Origin: Nitrospira tepida
GTDB taxonomy: Bacteria; Nitrospirota; Nitrospiria; Nitrospirales; Nitrospiraceae
Direction of reading: 5' to 3'
Length of the DNA: 64,000 nucleotides
NCBI RefSeq assembly: GCF_947241125.1
Contig: NZ_OX365700.1
Span: 124,001 to 188,000 of the forward strand
Within the stretch, counting starts at the first letter, position 1. Every line of letters starts with the position of its first letter. This document shows positions 50,802 to 60,061 of the stretch, in pieces. Both the position numbers and the translations under genes were made by a program. The notes beneath the pieces were generated by a model. That model did no database searches. It was given only the letters and a program-made list of their open reading frames with translations, and had not been told where the DNA came from.

Positions 50802-50897
50802 GGACGTCCGTCGAGGCGTCTCACGGATGACAGGTCTGGACGCGGAAGAAGCGGCGGAATATCAATATCAATACGACGCGGGCGAGGGCAGGAGATC

Positions 50898-51218
50898 ATG
50901 CTGAAGATTACGGTATCGCGGGACCCACAAGGCACGACGTTCGCGCTGGCCGGGAAATTGATGGGTCCATGGGTGCGCGAGTTGGAGCAGTGCTGGGCTC
51001 AGACGGAGCCGTCCGAGCGGGAAACCGCGGTGATCGATCTGAATGAGACCACCTACATCGACGCCGACGGCAAGGAGCTCTTGGCCTCCCTCTGCCGGCA
51101 AGGCGTGACGTTTCGCGCGGGAGGCTGTCTGACCAGGGCGATCGTCGACGATGTGACCGAGTCATGCCGGAATCGCTCGCGGGATCGATCGATTGGTTCG
51201 GCAGGGCAACGCCACTGA
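50898..51218 (+). CDS. STAS-domain protein (anti-sigma-factor-antagonist-like)
   Basis: 106 residues. The pattern TTFALAGKLMGPWVRELEQCW and AVIDLNETTYIDADGKELLASL is a STAS fold. The phosphorylatable serine of SpoIIAA-type proteins (after IDS) is alanine here, so regulation by a kinase is unlikely. The last 20 residues are polar and outside the domain. CAGGAG precedes the ATG. It lies 143 bases before the efflux operon. Confidence 0.8.
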   Translation: MLKITVSRDPQGTTFALAGKLMGPWVRELEQCWAQTEPSERETAVIDLNETTYIDADGKELLASLCRQGVTFRAGGCLTRAIVDDVTESCRNRSRDRSIGSAGQRH

Positions 51219-51361
51219 CATCCGTCGCGTCGCCTGCCGATGCAGTCCCAAGGCCCGAGATTAGGCTTGTTGTCGCCGGAGGCCGTCGCTAGAATTGACG
51301 CGCGCCGCTTGGAGCGATCGTATGCAAGACGCATCAGTAATGCTTATTGGAGAATATCGGC

Positions 51362-52618
51362 ATGGGTAAGGCGGTTCACCAGTTGATCCACGTAGGGGCC
51401 TTGGCGTTAAGCCTCGGGGCCGGGCTGGCGGCTTGCAAACAGGAGGCGGCCTCGTTGCCCGCCCCCGGTCCGCCTGAGGTTCAGGTGACGACGGTGACGA
51501 CCCAGTCGCTGGCCGAGGAGCCGGAGTTCGTGGGGCAGTCGGAGTCCTCCCGTCCGGTCGAGATCCGTTCCCAGGTCACGGGGATCATCAAGGAGCGGTT
51601 CTTCAAGGAGGGCCGGAGCGTCAAGCAGGGCGCCAAGCTGTACCGCATCGATCCCGTGCCGTTCGAAGCCGCAGTCGTCACGGCCAAGGCCACGGTCGCG
51701 CAGGCGGAGGCGCGCTTGGTGCAGGCCAAGCAGAACCTCGCCCGCGTCAAGCCGCTGTTGGCGGAGCAGGCTGTGAGCCAGAAGGACGTGGACGATGCGG
51801 TGGCGGAGGAGTTGGCGGCCAAGGCGGCGCTGGAGGCGGCCAAGGGGCAGTTGGTCAAGGCCAAGTTCGATCTGGACAACACGCTCATCACCGCCCCGAT
51901 CAGCGGGATGATCGAGCGGACCAGAGTCTATGAAGGCCGGCTCGTGTCGGCCCAGACCGACTTGTTGACCGTCATTCACCAGATCGATCCGATGTATGTG
52001 ACGGCGAGTCTGCCGGAAACCTTTATCCTGCAACAGCGCCGCGAGTTGGCCGCCGGGCAGGTGGAGCAGCCGGACCAATACCGGCTCAAGGCCGTCATTA
52101 CCTTCGCCGACGGCTCGACCTATCCGCAGGAAGGGGTGCTGGATCTGCTGGACGTTGGCCTGCGGACCGAAACCGGCGCCCGCGACGCGCGATTCATCTT
52201 CTCCAATCCGAGCGGCGCCCTGCTCCCCGGACAGTTCGTCAAGGTGCGGGTCAAGGGGTACACGAGACCGGCGGCCATTCTGGTTCCGCAGCGGGCGGTG
52301 CAGCAGGGGCCGAAGGGCCCCATCGTCTTCGTCGTCGGAGAGGGAGACAAGGTGGAGATTCGCCCGGTCCAGGCGACCAGTTGGCAAGGCAGCCAGTGGC
52401 TGGTTGAAGAGGGGATCAAGAGCGGCGAGCGGGTGATCGTCGAAGGCGTGCACCGCGTGCAGCCCGGCGCGCCGGTGAAGCCGATTCCGATCGATCGGCC
52501 CGCAGGAGGGGCCGACGAAGGCGTCGAGCCGGCGCCGGCGTCCGGCCGGCCATCGGACTCGCCTGCAAACCGATCCGGCGAGCCCCCGCCCGATGCGAAG
52601 GCGGAGCAGACCTCATGA
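51362..52618 (+). CDS. RND efflux periplasmic adaptor lipoprotein (AcrA/MexA-like)
   Basis: 418 residues. The signal peptide ends in GLAAC, giving lipidated Cys 25. The split lipoyl domain (EIRSQVTGIIKERFFKEGRSVKQG and NTLITAPISGMIERT) flanks a long coiled-coil hairpin (AKATVAQAEARLVQAKQNLARVKPLLAEQAVSQ, landmark). The barrel and membrane-proximal domains follow, and a Pro-rich tail of about 45 residues ends it. GGAG precedes the ATG at 51362. It is the first gene of a three-gene operon with overlapping reading frames. Confidence 0.95.
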   Translation: MGKAVHQLIHVGALALSLGAGLAACKQEAASLPAPGPPEVQVTTVTTQSLAEEPEFVGQSESSRPVEIRSQVTGIIKERFFKEGRSVKQGAKLYRIDPVPFEAAVVTAKATVAQAEARLVQAKQNLARVKPLLAEQAVSQKDVDDAVAEELAAKAALEAAKGQLVKAKFDLDNTLITAPISGMIERTRVYEGRLVSAQTDLLTVIHQIDPMYVTASLPETFILQQRRELAAGQVEQPDQYRLKAVITFADGSTYPQEGVLDLLDVGLRTETGARDARFIFSNPSGALLPGQFVKVRVKGYTRPAAILVPQRAVQQGPKGPIVFVVGEGDKVEIRPVQATSWQGSQWLVEEGIKSGERVIVEGVHRVQPGAPVKPIPIDRPAGGADEGVEPAPASGRPSDSPANRSGEPPPDAKAEQTS

Positions 52619-55600
52619 CCTCGCATTTCTTCATCCAACGTCCCATCTTCGCGTCCGTATTGTCGATCATCATCGTCGTGATCGGCCTGGTGGCCTTGCA
52701 GGCCTTGCCGGTCGCGCAGTTTCCGGAGATCACGCCGCCGGTGGTGCAGATCGATGCCGATTATCCCGGCGCCAGCGCGGAGGTCGTGGCGGATTCCGTC
52801 GCGCGCCCGATCGAGGTGCAACTGCCGGGCATCGACAACCTGCTGTACTACGACTCGACCAGCACCAACGACGGCCACATGACGATCAAGCTCACGTTCG
52901 AGATCGGGACGGACGTGGACATCGCGCAGGTCCAGACCCAGAACCGGCAGAAGCTTGCGGAGCCGCAATTGCCGCCGGAAGTGGTCCGGCAAGGCATCTC
53001 CGTCAAGAAAGTCTCGCCGGACCTGCTGGCCGTGGTGGCGCTCAGCTCCAGCGATCCCACGCACGACACGATCTACCTGTCCAACTACGCCATTCTCCGC
53101 GTGATCGACAATCTCAAACGGCTGAAAGGCGTGGGCGATGCGTTCGTGTTCGGCAGCGCGAACTATTCGATGCGCCTCATTCTCGACCCGGTCAGGATGG
53201 CCCAGCTCAACCTGACGCCGACCGACATCGCCAACGTGGTCCGGGAACAGAATCGGGATTTCCCGGCCGGGGTGATCGGCCGGGAGCCGGCGCTCAAAGG
53301 CACCGAGCTGACCATTCCGGTCATCACGCAGGGACGCCTCACCGAGGTCAGGGATTTTGAAGACCTGATCGTCCGGGCCCTGCCCAACGGCTCGATGATC
53401 CGCTTGAAGGACGTCGCCAGGATCGAGCTGGGCGCGCAATCCTACACGCTCGAAGGCCGGTGGAACGGCAAACCCAATGTGTTTCTGCTCACGTTCCTCT
53501 CCCCCGGCGCCAACGCGCTGGAGACCGTCAAGCGCATCCGCGAAGAGATGGCGTCGGTGTCCAAGAACTTTCCGCCGGGCGTGTCCTACGACGTCCCGTA
53601 CGACACGACCAAGTTCATCGAGGTCTCCATCAAGGAGGTCGTCAAGACGCTCGGCGAGGCCATGATTCTGGTGATCTTGGTCGTCTACCTGTTCCTCCAA
53701 ACCTGGCGGGCCACGCTCATCCCGGCCGTGGCGGTGCCGGTCTCGCTGATCGGCGCCTTCATCGGGTTGCAGGCCCTGGGGTTCTCGATCAACACGTTGA
53801 CGCTCTTCGGGATGGTCCTCGTAATCGGCATCGTGGTGGACGACGCGATCGTGGTCGTGGAGAACGTCGAACGACACATGCGCGAAGGCGGGCTGTCGCC
53901 CAAGGCGGCGGCGATGAAGGCGATGACCGAGGTCACGGGACCTGTCATCGCCATCGTGCTCGTGCTCTGCGCCGTGTTCGTCCCGGTGGGATTCTTGGGC
54001 GGCATCACGGGCGAACTGTATAAGCAGTTTGCGATCACGATCGCCATCGCCGTCGTCATTTCCGGATTTGTCGCGCTCACGCTGAGTCCCGCCCTCTGCT
54101 CCTTGGTGCTGAAGTCGGAGCACCGGCCGCAGCGGGGATTCTTCGCCCGGTTCAACCGGGTCTTCGACTGGACGCGCGACCGTTATACGAAGGTCGTGGG
54201 GACCGTCATGAAACGCTCGGCGGTGGCGCTCGCCATCTTCGCCGTGCTGGTCGTGGCGGCCATCGGAATGTTCCGCATGATCCCGAGCAGTTTTCTCCCG
54301 GAGGAGGATCAGGGCTACTTCATCACGGTTGTCCAACTGCCGGACGGCGCGTCGAAGCAACGGACGGATGCCGTGCTCGAAAAGATCGAACGATATTTTC
54401 TGGCCAATCCGTCCATCCATTCCACGGATGCGCTATCGGGCCAGAATTTCGTGTTCAACACGCGAGGCCCCAACGCAGCCACGATGTTTTTGCCGCTGCA
54501 TCATTGGGACGAACGGCAAGCGCCTCACCAGCATGTGAACGCGCTGATCGGCGCCGCCTACGGCGAATTCGCCAAAATTCCCGAGGCCTTGATTCTCGCC
54601 TTCAATGCGCCGCCGATCCGCGGGCTCGGGGCGACCGGCGGCTTCTCGCTTCAGGTCCAGGATCCGAGCGGCGGGGACTTCAACAAGTTCGCAGAGGTGA
54701 CCCAGGCCTTCATTCAAAAAGCCCGGCAGACGCCGGGCATCGGCGCCATCGGGACGAGCTTCCGGGTGAGCGCCCCCCGGTTGAACGCGAAGATCAACCG
54801 CGAACGGGCCAAGTCGCTGGGCGTGCCGATCTCGGAAGTGTTCGATACGATGCAGGCCTTCTTCGGGAACCTGTACATCAACGACTTCGTGAAGTTCGGC
54901 CGGGTGTACCGGGTGCAGACCGAGGCCGACGCCCACTATCGCTCGACGCCCGAGGACATCAGCAAAATCTATGTCCGGGCTCAGGGCCCCCAAGGGTCGA
55001 GGATGATTCCGCTGGATACGGTGGTGACCGCCGAGTACACCAGCGGACCCGATCCCGTGACCCACTTCAACGGCTTCAACACGGCCCTGGTCTTGGGAAC
55101 CGCGGCCCCGGGGTTCAGCTCCGGGCAGGCGTTGGAGGCGCTGGAACGCGTGGCGCAGGAGGTGTTGGTGCCGCAAGGCTACGGAATCGATTGGAGCGGC
55201 ATTTCCTATCAGGAACAGAAGGCGGGATCGGAGTCGGTCTTTGCGTTCGCGTTCGGATTGCTGATGGTGTTCTTGGTCTTGGCCGCCCAGTATGAGAGCT
55301 GGTCGGTTCCGTTCGCCGTGATCCTGGCCGTGCCGTTCGGCGTGTTCGGCGCGATGACCGCCGTGTGGGTGAGCGGACAGGCCAACGACATCTATTTTCA
55401 GATCGGGCTCGTCACCTTGATCGGCCTCTCGGCCAAGAACGCCATTCTGATCGTCGAGTTCGCCAATCACCGAGTCGAAGCCGGCATGGCTCCCTGGGAG
55501 GCGGCGCTGGAGGCCGCCAGGCTGCGGTTCCGCCCGATCATCATGACGTCGATGGCCTTTATTTTGGGTGTGGTCCCGTTGGTGTTTGCGAGCGGCGCGG

Positions 55601-55800
55601 GAGCCGCCAGCCGCCATTCCATCGGCACCGGCGTGTTCGGCGGCATGCTGGCGGCCACCTTCCTGGCCATTTTCTTCGTGCCGCTGTTCTTCGTCCTGAT
55701 CCAAAAGGTGAGCCGCCGTTTGATCGGGCGCAAGCCTCGGCCGCCCGAGGTGTTGCCGGCTCCATCCGAAGCCGAAGAGGAGGAGTTTCAACATGCGTAA
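52615..55800 (+). CDS. RND efflux permease (HAE1, AcrB/MexB-like)
   Basis: 1061 residues. Start MTSHFFIQRPIFASVLSIIIVVIGLVAL is the typical first helix. TM4 carries GIVVDDAIVVVENVERHM with the proton-relay Asp pair near 405. The second half has IGLSAKNAILIVEFAN near 940. It expels hydrophobic compounds from the periplasm. Its ATG overlaps the adaptor stop by four bases (ATGA), so the two are translationally coupled. Confidence 0.96.
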   Translation: MTSHFFIQRPIFASVLSIIIVVIGLVALQALPVAQFPEITPPVVQIDADYPGASAEVVADSVARPIEVQLPGIDNLLYYDSTSTNDGHMTIKLTFEIGTDVDIAQVQTQNRQKLAEPQLPPEVVRQGISVKKVSPDLLAVVALSSSDPTHDTIYLSNYAILRVIDNLKRLKGVGDAFVFGSANYSMRLILDPVRMAQLNLTPTDIANVVREQNRDFPAGVIGREPALKGTELTIPVITQGRLTEVRDFEDLIVRALPNGSMIRLKDVARIELGAQSYTLEGRWNGKPNVFLLTFLSPGANALETVKRIREEMASVSKNFPPGVSYDVPYDTTKFIEVSIKEVVKTLGEAMILVILVVYLFLQTWRATLIPAVAVPVSLIGAFIGLQALGFSINTLTLFGMVLVIGIVVDDAIVVVENVERHMREGGLSPKAAAMKAMTEVTGPVIAIVLVLCAVFVPVGFLGGITGELYKQFAITIAIAVVISGFVALTLSPALCSLVLKSEHRPQRGFFARFNRVFDWTRDRYTKVVGTVMKRSAVALAIFAVLVVAAIGMFRMIPSSFLPEEDQGYFITVVQLPDGASKQRTDAVLEKIERYFLANPSIHSTDALSGQNFVFNTRGPNAATMFLPLHHWDERQAPHQHVNALIGAAYGEFAKIPEALILAFNAPPIRGLGATGGFSLQVQDPSGGDFNKFAEVTQAFIQKARQTPGIGAIGTSFRVSAPRLNAKINRERAKSLGVPISEVFDTMQAFFGNLYINDFVKFGRVYRVQTEADAHYRSTPEDISKIYVRAQGPQGSRMIPLDTVVTAEYTSGPDPVTHFNGFNTALVLGTAAPGFSSGQALEALERVAQEVLVPQGYGIDWSGISYQEQKAGSESVFAFAFGLLMVFLVLAAQYESWSVPFAVILAVPFGVFGAMTAVWVSGQANDIYFQIGLVTLIGLSAKNAILIVEFANHRVEAGMAPWEAALEAARLRFRPIIMTSMAFILGVVPLVFASGAGAASRHSIGTGVFGGMLAATFLAIFFVPLFFVLIQKVSRRLIGRKPRPPEVLPAPSEAEEEEFQHA

Positions 55801-57256
55801 GATCGTGGTCCCGTTCCTGTTCCTCTTCACCACCGCCTGTGCCGTCGGTCCGGACTATTCCCGTCCGTCCGTCACGACCATGCAGAAGTTTCGCATGATG
55901 GAGGCGGGCAGCGCCGGACCGTCCATTGCCAATCTGCCCTGGTGGGAATTGCTGCGCGACGAAGAACTTCAGAAACTTATCCGGATCTCGCTGGAGGAAA
56001 ACAAGGATCTGAAGCGAGCGGTGGCGACCGTGGAGGAATTCGAGTCGCGCCTGTTCATCTCGAGGATGGACTATGCCCCGAAGCTCGACGGGGTCGTGAA
56101 TGCGCCGTCGTTCGGGCGCAATGCGACCTTTCTATTTCCAGGCTTTCCCAACCCGTTCAACTACTATATTCAAGGCAACCTCTCTTGGGAGTTGGACATT
56201 TGGGGGCGCATCCGCCGGTCCAATGAGGCGGCGCGGGGCGACCTGCTGTCCAAGGATGAAAATCAGCGGGCGGTGGTGCTGGAGCTGGTCAGCAGCGTGG
56301 CGCAAGCCTATTTCGACCTGCTTCAGTTCGACATGCAGTTGGATATCGCGAAGCGCACTCTGCAATCCTGGGAAGAATCCGTGCGCATCGCTCAGGCCAG
56401 GCTGCGCCAAGGGGTGATCGCCAAACTGGACGCCGATCAGTTCGAAGCGGAGCGGGCGAACGCCGCCGCCCGCGCGGCCGAGTTCGAGCGGCAGATGGTC
56501 CAGAAAGAAAATCAGCTCAGCGTGCTGCTCGGCAGAAATCCCGGCCAGATCACGCGCGGCCGGTCGCTCACGGAACAGGTGATCCCTCCGGCCGTCCCCC
56601 CCGGCCTCCCGTCGGAACTGTTGCAGCGACGGCCGGATGTGCTTGTGGCCGAGCAGCAACTGGCGGCGGCCACCGCGCGGATCGGCATGGCCAAGGCGGA
56701 TCGATTTCCCAAGCTGTCGCTCACCGGCATTCTGGGCGTCGCGAATCCCAAGCTCTCCCAGCTCTTCACGAACGGCAGCGACTTCGGCGTAGTCGGACCA
56801 AGCCTGGCGGGTCCGCTGTTGAACGCGCAGATTCTCGGATTTCAACAGGAGGCGACCGAAGCGCAGGCGCGCCAGGCCCTGGCCAGCTATGAGCAGTCCA
56901 TATTGGTGGCTTTCAGGGAAGTGGAGGACGCGCTGGTGGCGGTCCGGACAGCCCGCGAGCAGCGGGAGGCGCAGGCGCAGCAGGTGGAGGCGCTCCGCTC
57001 GGCCTTGCGTCTGGCGAACTTGCGGTACAAGGGCGGGCTCGCCAATTACCTCGACGTGCTGATCGCGCAGCGCAACCTGTTTGAGGCCGAACTGGCGCTC
57101 ACCGGCACGCACCGCCTTCATCTGGTCTCGGTCGTCCAACTCTACAAGGCGCTGGGCGGAGGCTGGTCGCCGGAGGAGCATCCTGCTCAGCGCGCCGACT
57201 CGACGTCGCCCGGTCCCGTCGCCGTTCGCCAAGAGCCGGCCGTCTCCGGCTTGTGA
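55793..57256 (+). CDS. NodT-family outer-membrane factor lipoprotein
   Basis: 487 residues. The signal ends TTACAVGPDYSRP, the standard NodT lipobox and following sequence. WWELLRDEELQKLIRISLEENKDLKRA and the second-half repeat PGLPSELLQRRPDVLVAEQQLAAATARIGMAKADRFPKLSL are landmarks of the OMF beta-barrel and helical tunnel. It overlaps the pump gene by eight bases. It completes a full tripartite pump and might also serve the adaptor-pump pair at 19241. Confidence 0.95.
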   Translation: MRKIVVPFLFLFTTACAVGPDYSRPSVTTMQKFRMMEAGSAGPSIANLPWWELLRDEELQKLIRISLEENKDLKRAVATVEEFESRLFISRMDYAPKLDGVVNAPSFGRNATFLFPGFPNPFNYYIQGNLSWELDIWGRIRRSNEAARGDLLSKDENQRAVVLELVSSVAQAYFDLLQFDMQLDIAKRTLQSWEESVRIAQARLRQGVIAKLDADQFEAERANAAARAAEFERQMVQKENQLSVLLGRNPGQITRGRSLTEQVIPPAVPPGLPSELLQRRPDVLVAEQQLAAATARIGMAKADRFPKLSLTGILGVANPKLSQLFTNGSDFGVVGPSLAGPLLNAQILGFQQEATEAQARQALASYEQSILVAFREVEDALVAVRTAREQREAQAQQVEALRSALRLANLRYKGGLANYLDVLIAQRNLFEAELALTGTHRLHLVSVVQLYKALGGGWSPEEHPAQRADSTSPGPVAVRQEPAVSGL

Positions 57257-57308
57257 TCAACGTCAAGCCCGTCTGAACACCGGACGTTCGACGCCGGAAG
57301 GAGCGAGC

Positions 57309-58295
57309 GTGGAGAGCGGGGCTCAATTTCTCGCCGAGCACAAGGAAGCGGTCCTCTTCTGGACCGTACTGTTTGAGCAGATCGGACTGCCCATCCCCGC
57401 CATTCCCCTGCTGGTCGCGGCCGGTGCGATGGTCGGACAGGGCAAGATGTCCCTTGCCGCCGCGTTGCTGCTCCCGGTCGCCGCGTCCCTGCCCGCGGAC
57501 ATCTTCTGGTTCTGGCTCGGCCGCGTCCGCGGCTGGCAGGTGCTGGGCTGGCTCTGCCGGATCTCGCTCGAGCCGGACTCCTGCGTGCGCAAGACGGAGA
57601 ACCTGTTTTTTCTACACGGCACACGTTCCCTTCTCGTGGCGAAATTCGTGCCCGGTCTGAGCACGGTCGCGCCGCCCATGGCGGGCATCTTCGGCATGGG
57701 ACTGGTAAAATTTCTGGTCTACGATGTGGCCGGGGCGCTCATCTGGGCCGGGCTGTGCGTCGGGCTCGGCCATCTGTTCAGCGATCAATTGGACCGCGTG
57801 GTCACCGGGCTCGCGGATCTGGGCAGCCGGGCCGTCCTGCTGCTCCTCGGCGCCTTGCTCGTGTATGTCGCCTACAAGTTTCTCCAGCGCAGGCGCTTCC
57901 TGCGGCAGCTTCGGATGGCCAAGATGTCCGTTGACGAGCTCAAGGCCAGGTTGGACGCGGAGGAACCACTGACGGTGATCGATGTCCGGCATGCGCGGGA
58001 CGTGCAGGCCGATCCGGACATGATTCCGGGAGCGATCCATATGGCGCTGGAGGATATCGACGGGCGGTACCATGAAATCCCGAAGGACCGGGAGATCATT
58101 CTCTATTGTGCCTGTCCGAACGAGGTCAGCAGCGCCCGGACGGCGCTGAAGCTCAAGCGGAACGGCATCCATCAGGTTCGGCCGTTGGAGGGGGGCATCG
58201 ACGCCTGGCGGCAGCGAAAGTACCCGCTCGTGCGACATCCCGGCTCAAGCCACGGCCGGCGCGAAAGCCGGGCGGCGATCGGGGCCGGTTCGTGA
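57309..58295 (+). CDS. DedA-family membrane protein fused to a rhodanese domain
   Basis: 328 residues from a GTG at 57309 with AAGGAG at good distance. The DedA (SNARE-associated) part has the family motif FEQIGLPIPAIPLLVAAGAMVG, FWFWLGRVRG and AKFVPGLSTVAPPMAGIFGM, with five or six membrane helices. From about 215 to 310 comes a rhodanese domain (LTVIDVRHARDVQADPDMIPGAIHM, IILYCACPNEVSSARTA) with active-site Cys in YCACPNE. DedA proteins flip phospholipids or isoprenoid lipids; rhodanese moves sulfane sulfur. It lies 52 bases after the efflux operon. Confidence 0.92.
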   Translation: MESGAQFLAEHKEAVLFWTVLFEQIGLPIPAIPLLVAAGAMVGQGKMSLAAALLLPVAASLPADIFWFWLGRVRGWQVLGWLCRISLEPDSCVRKTENLFFLHGTRSLLVAKFVPGLSTVAPPMAGIFGMGLVKFLVYDVAGALIWAGLCVGLGHLFSDQLDRVVTGLADLGSRAVLLLLGALLVYVAYKFLQRRRFLRQLRMAKMSVDELKARLDAEEPLTVIDVRHARDVQADPDMIPGAIHMALEDIDGRYHEIPKDREIILYCACPNEVSSARTALKLKRNGIHQVRPLEGGIDAWRQRKYPLVRHPGSSHGRRESRAAIGAGS

Positions 58296-58326
58296 ACGGC
58301 TGCATAGGAGGGAGCGCGATTCGACG

Positions 58327-59166
58327 ATGGAGGTGACAGCCTATCTGGACCGCATCGGCTATCATGGGCCGCACGAGGCGACAGCCGAGACTCTGCGCAT
58401 GCTGCATGCGGCCCATGCCTTCGCCGTGCCATTCGAGAATCTCGACATTCATCTGGGAAGGACTATCTCCCTCGATCCTGCGTCGCTGTTCGACAAGATC
58501 GTGCGACGGCGACGGGGAGGCTATTGTTTCGAATTGAACGGGCTCTTTGCCCTGTTGCTGGAGCGCCTGGGGTTTTCCGTACGCCATCTGATGGCGCGGG
58601 TGTTATGGGGCCAGACGGAGGTCGGCCCGCTCAGCCATCGGGTGCTGCTCGTCGAGACCGGAGGCGAACGGTGGATCGCCGACGTTGGATTCGGCGGCAA
58701 CGGCTTGATCGCGGCCATTCCACTGGCCGCCGGCCATGAGGAGCGGCAATATGCGGATCGGTTTCGAGTGACGACCGTGGAGCAGGGTGAGGATCGGAGC
58801 GAATCTCGGCGGGGATATCGGCAAGAATATCGGCTCGACTGTCTGGTCAAGGACGTCTGGGAGCCGATGTACTCGTTCACGGCCGAGTCCTATTTGCCGG
58901 TGGACTATACCTATGCCAATTACTTTCACTCCCACTCGCCGGAGTCGCTGTTTACCCAAAAACGGCTATGTACGAAGCCGACGCCGAACGGGCGGATCAT
59001 TCTGCAGAACCGGGCCCTCAAAATCCGGCATGATGGCCAATCGCAGACCGAGGCGCTCAAGACGCCGGAAGCCTACCGGGCGATGCTGGCGGACCATTTC
59101 GGCATTGCGCTCTCCGATCACGAGCTGAGCGCCTGCTTCGGCGAGCGCGTAGAGACGAACGGATAA
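58327..59166 (+). CDS. nat: Arylamine N-acetyltransferase
   Basis: 279 residues, the usual NAT length. The catalytic triad is Cys 67 in RRGGYCFELNGLF, His 104 in GPLSHRVLLV and Asp 119 in RWIADVGFGG. The fold is cysteine-protease-like. It acetylates arylamines, hydrazines or hydroxylamines from acetyl-CoA. The gap to the upstream gene is 31 bases and to the next gene four bases, so it is in an operon. Confidence 0.95.
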   Translation: MEVTAYLDRIGYHGPHEATAETLRMLHAAHAFAVPFENLDIHLGRTISLDPASLFDKIVRRRRGGYCFELNGLFALLLERLGFSVRHLMARVLWGQTEVGPLSHRVLLVETGGERWIADVGFGGNGLIAAIPLAAGHEERQYADRFRVTTVEQGEDRSESRRGYRQEYRLDCLVKDVWEPMYSFTAESYLPVDYTYANYFHSHSPESLFTQKRLCTKPTPNGRIILQNRALKIRHDGQSQTEALKTPEAYRAMLADHFGIALSDHELSACFGERVETNG

Positions 59167-59170
59167 TTCG

Positions 59171-60049
59171 ATGGCGGATGCGCGGAAACGATTGAGCACG
59201 AACGTCGAGGGGAATTTCTTCGTCGATGCGACCTGTATCAACTGCGACACCTGCCGGCAGTTGGCGCCGGACAGTTTCGAGGAGGTCGGCGAGTTTTCCG
59301 CGGTGAGGCGGCAGCCGGAGGGAGCGATTCAGCTTTACAAGGCCTACCAGGCGCTGCTCGCCTGCCCGACCGGGTCGATTGGCACGCAACACAGCGACAA
59401 GGTTCTCTGGCAGGACGCCAAAGCCGGCTTTCCCCTGCCCCTCGAAGGCGGCGTGTACTATTGCGGGTTCAATTCGGAGAAATCGTTCGGCGCGAACAGT
59501 TACTTCGTCACGCATCCGGATGGGAACTGGCTGGTTGATTCGCCACGGTACATCAGACATCTGGTCGAGGTATTTCAGCGAATGGGCGGCCTTCGTTATA
59601 TATTTCTTACCCATGAGGATGATGTGGCCGATGCGGCCAAGTATGCGGCGCACTTCCGGTCGATCCGAATCATCCACCGCGCCGACGCGGACGCGATGCC
59701 CGATGCGGAATGGATCGTGGACATAGAGAATCGGCAGGCGATAGGGTCTGACTTTGAGATTATCCACGTGCCGGGCCACACGCCCGGAAGCCAGGCCTTG
59801 CTGTATAAGAGCCGATTCCTCTTCACCGGCGATCACCTTTGGTGGGACCCTGCGGAGCGGAGACTGGCTGCGCCGCGGCAGTTGGTCTGGAATCAGGACC
59901 ACTTGCTGGCCTCCATTGCCAAGCTTGCCGATGTGCGCTTTGAGTGGGTCTTGGCCGGTCACGGCCATCGTGTTCACCTCCCCGCCGAGGAAATGCAGCG
60001 CCGCCTTCGCGACCTGATCGAGCGGCGCCACACGACGATGGTTTCCTAG
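59171..60049 (+). CDS. Ferredoxin-like 4Fe-4S domain fused to MBL-fold hydrolase
   Basis: 292 residues. Residues 20-70 have CINCDTCRQLAPDSF with Cys 22, 25 and 28 and Cys 65 in LLACPTGSI, a single cluster ferredoxin. From about 90 on is a metallo-beta-lactamase fold: IFLTHEDDVADAAKY (the HxHxDH position is THEDDVAD), VPGHTPGSQALL and FTGDHLWW. The second metal-site His of the first motif is therefore replaced, so the metal site differs from classical members. Related fusions occur in plants and bacteria; reaction unknown. Confidence 0.9.
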   Translation: MADARKRLSTNVEGNFFVDATCINCDTCRQLAPDSFEEVGEFSAVRRQPEGAIQLYKAYQALLACPTGSIGTQHSDKVLWQDAKAGFPLPLEGGVYYCGFNSEKSFGANSYFVTHPDGNWLVDSPRYIRHLVEVFQRMGGLRYIFLTHEDDVADAAKYAAHFRSIRIIHRADADAMPDAEWIVDIENRQAIGSDFEIIHVPGHTPGSQALLYKSRFLFTGDHLWWDPAERRLAAPRQLVWNQDHLLASIAKLADVRFEWVLAGHGHRVHLPAEEMQRRLRDLIERRHTTMVS

Positions 60050-60061
60050 CCCACCAGTCTC

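Noticed and set aside
52120-54420. 766-codon minus-strand frame, His/Asp/Arg-rich
   Set aside because: Antisense to the RND permease gene; composition typical of third-position GC shadows.
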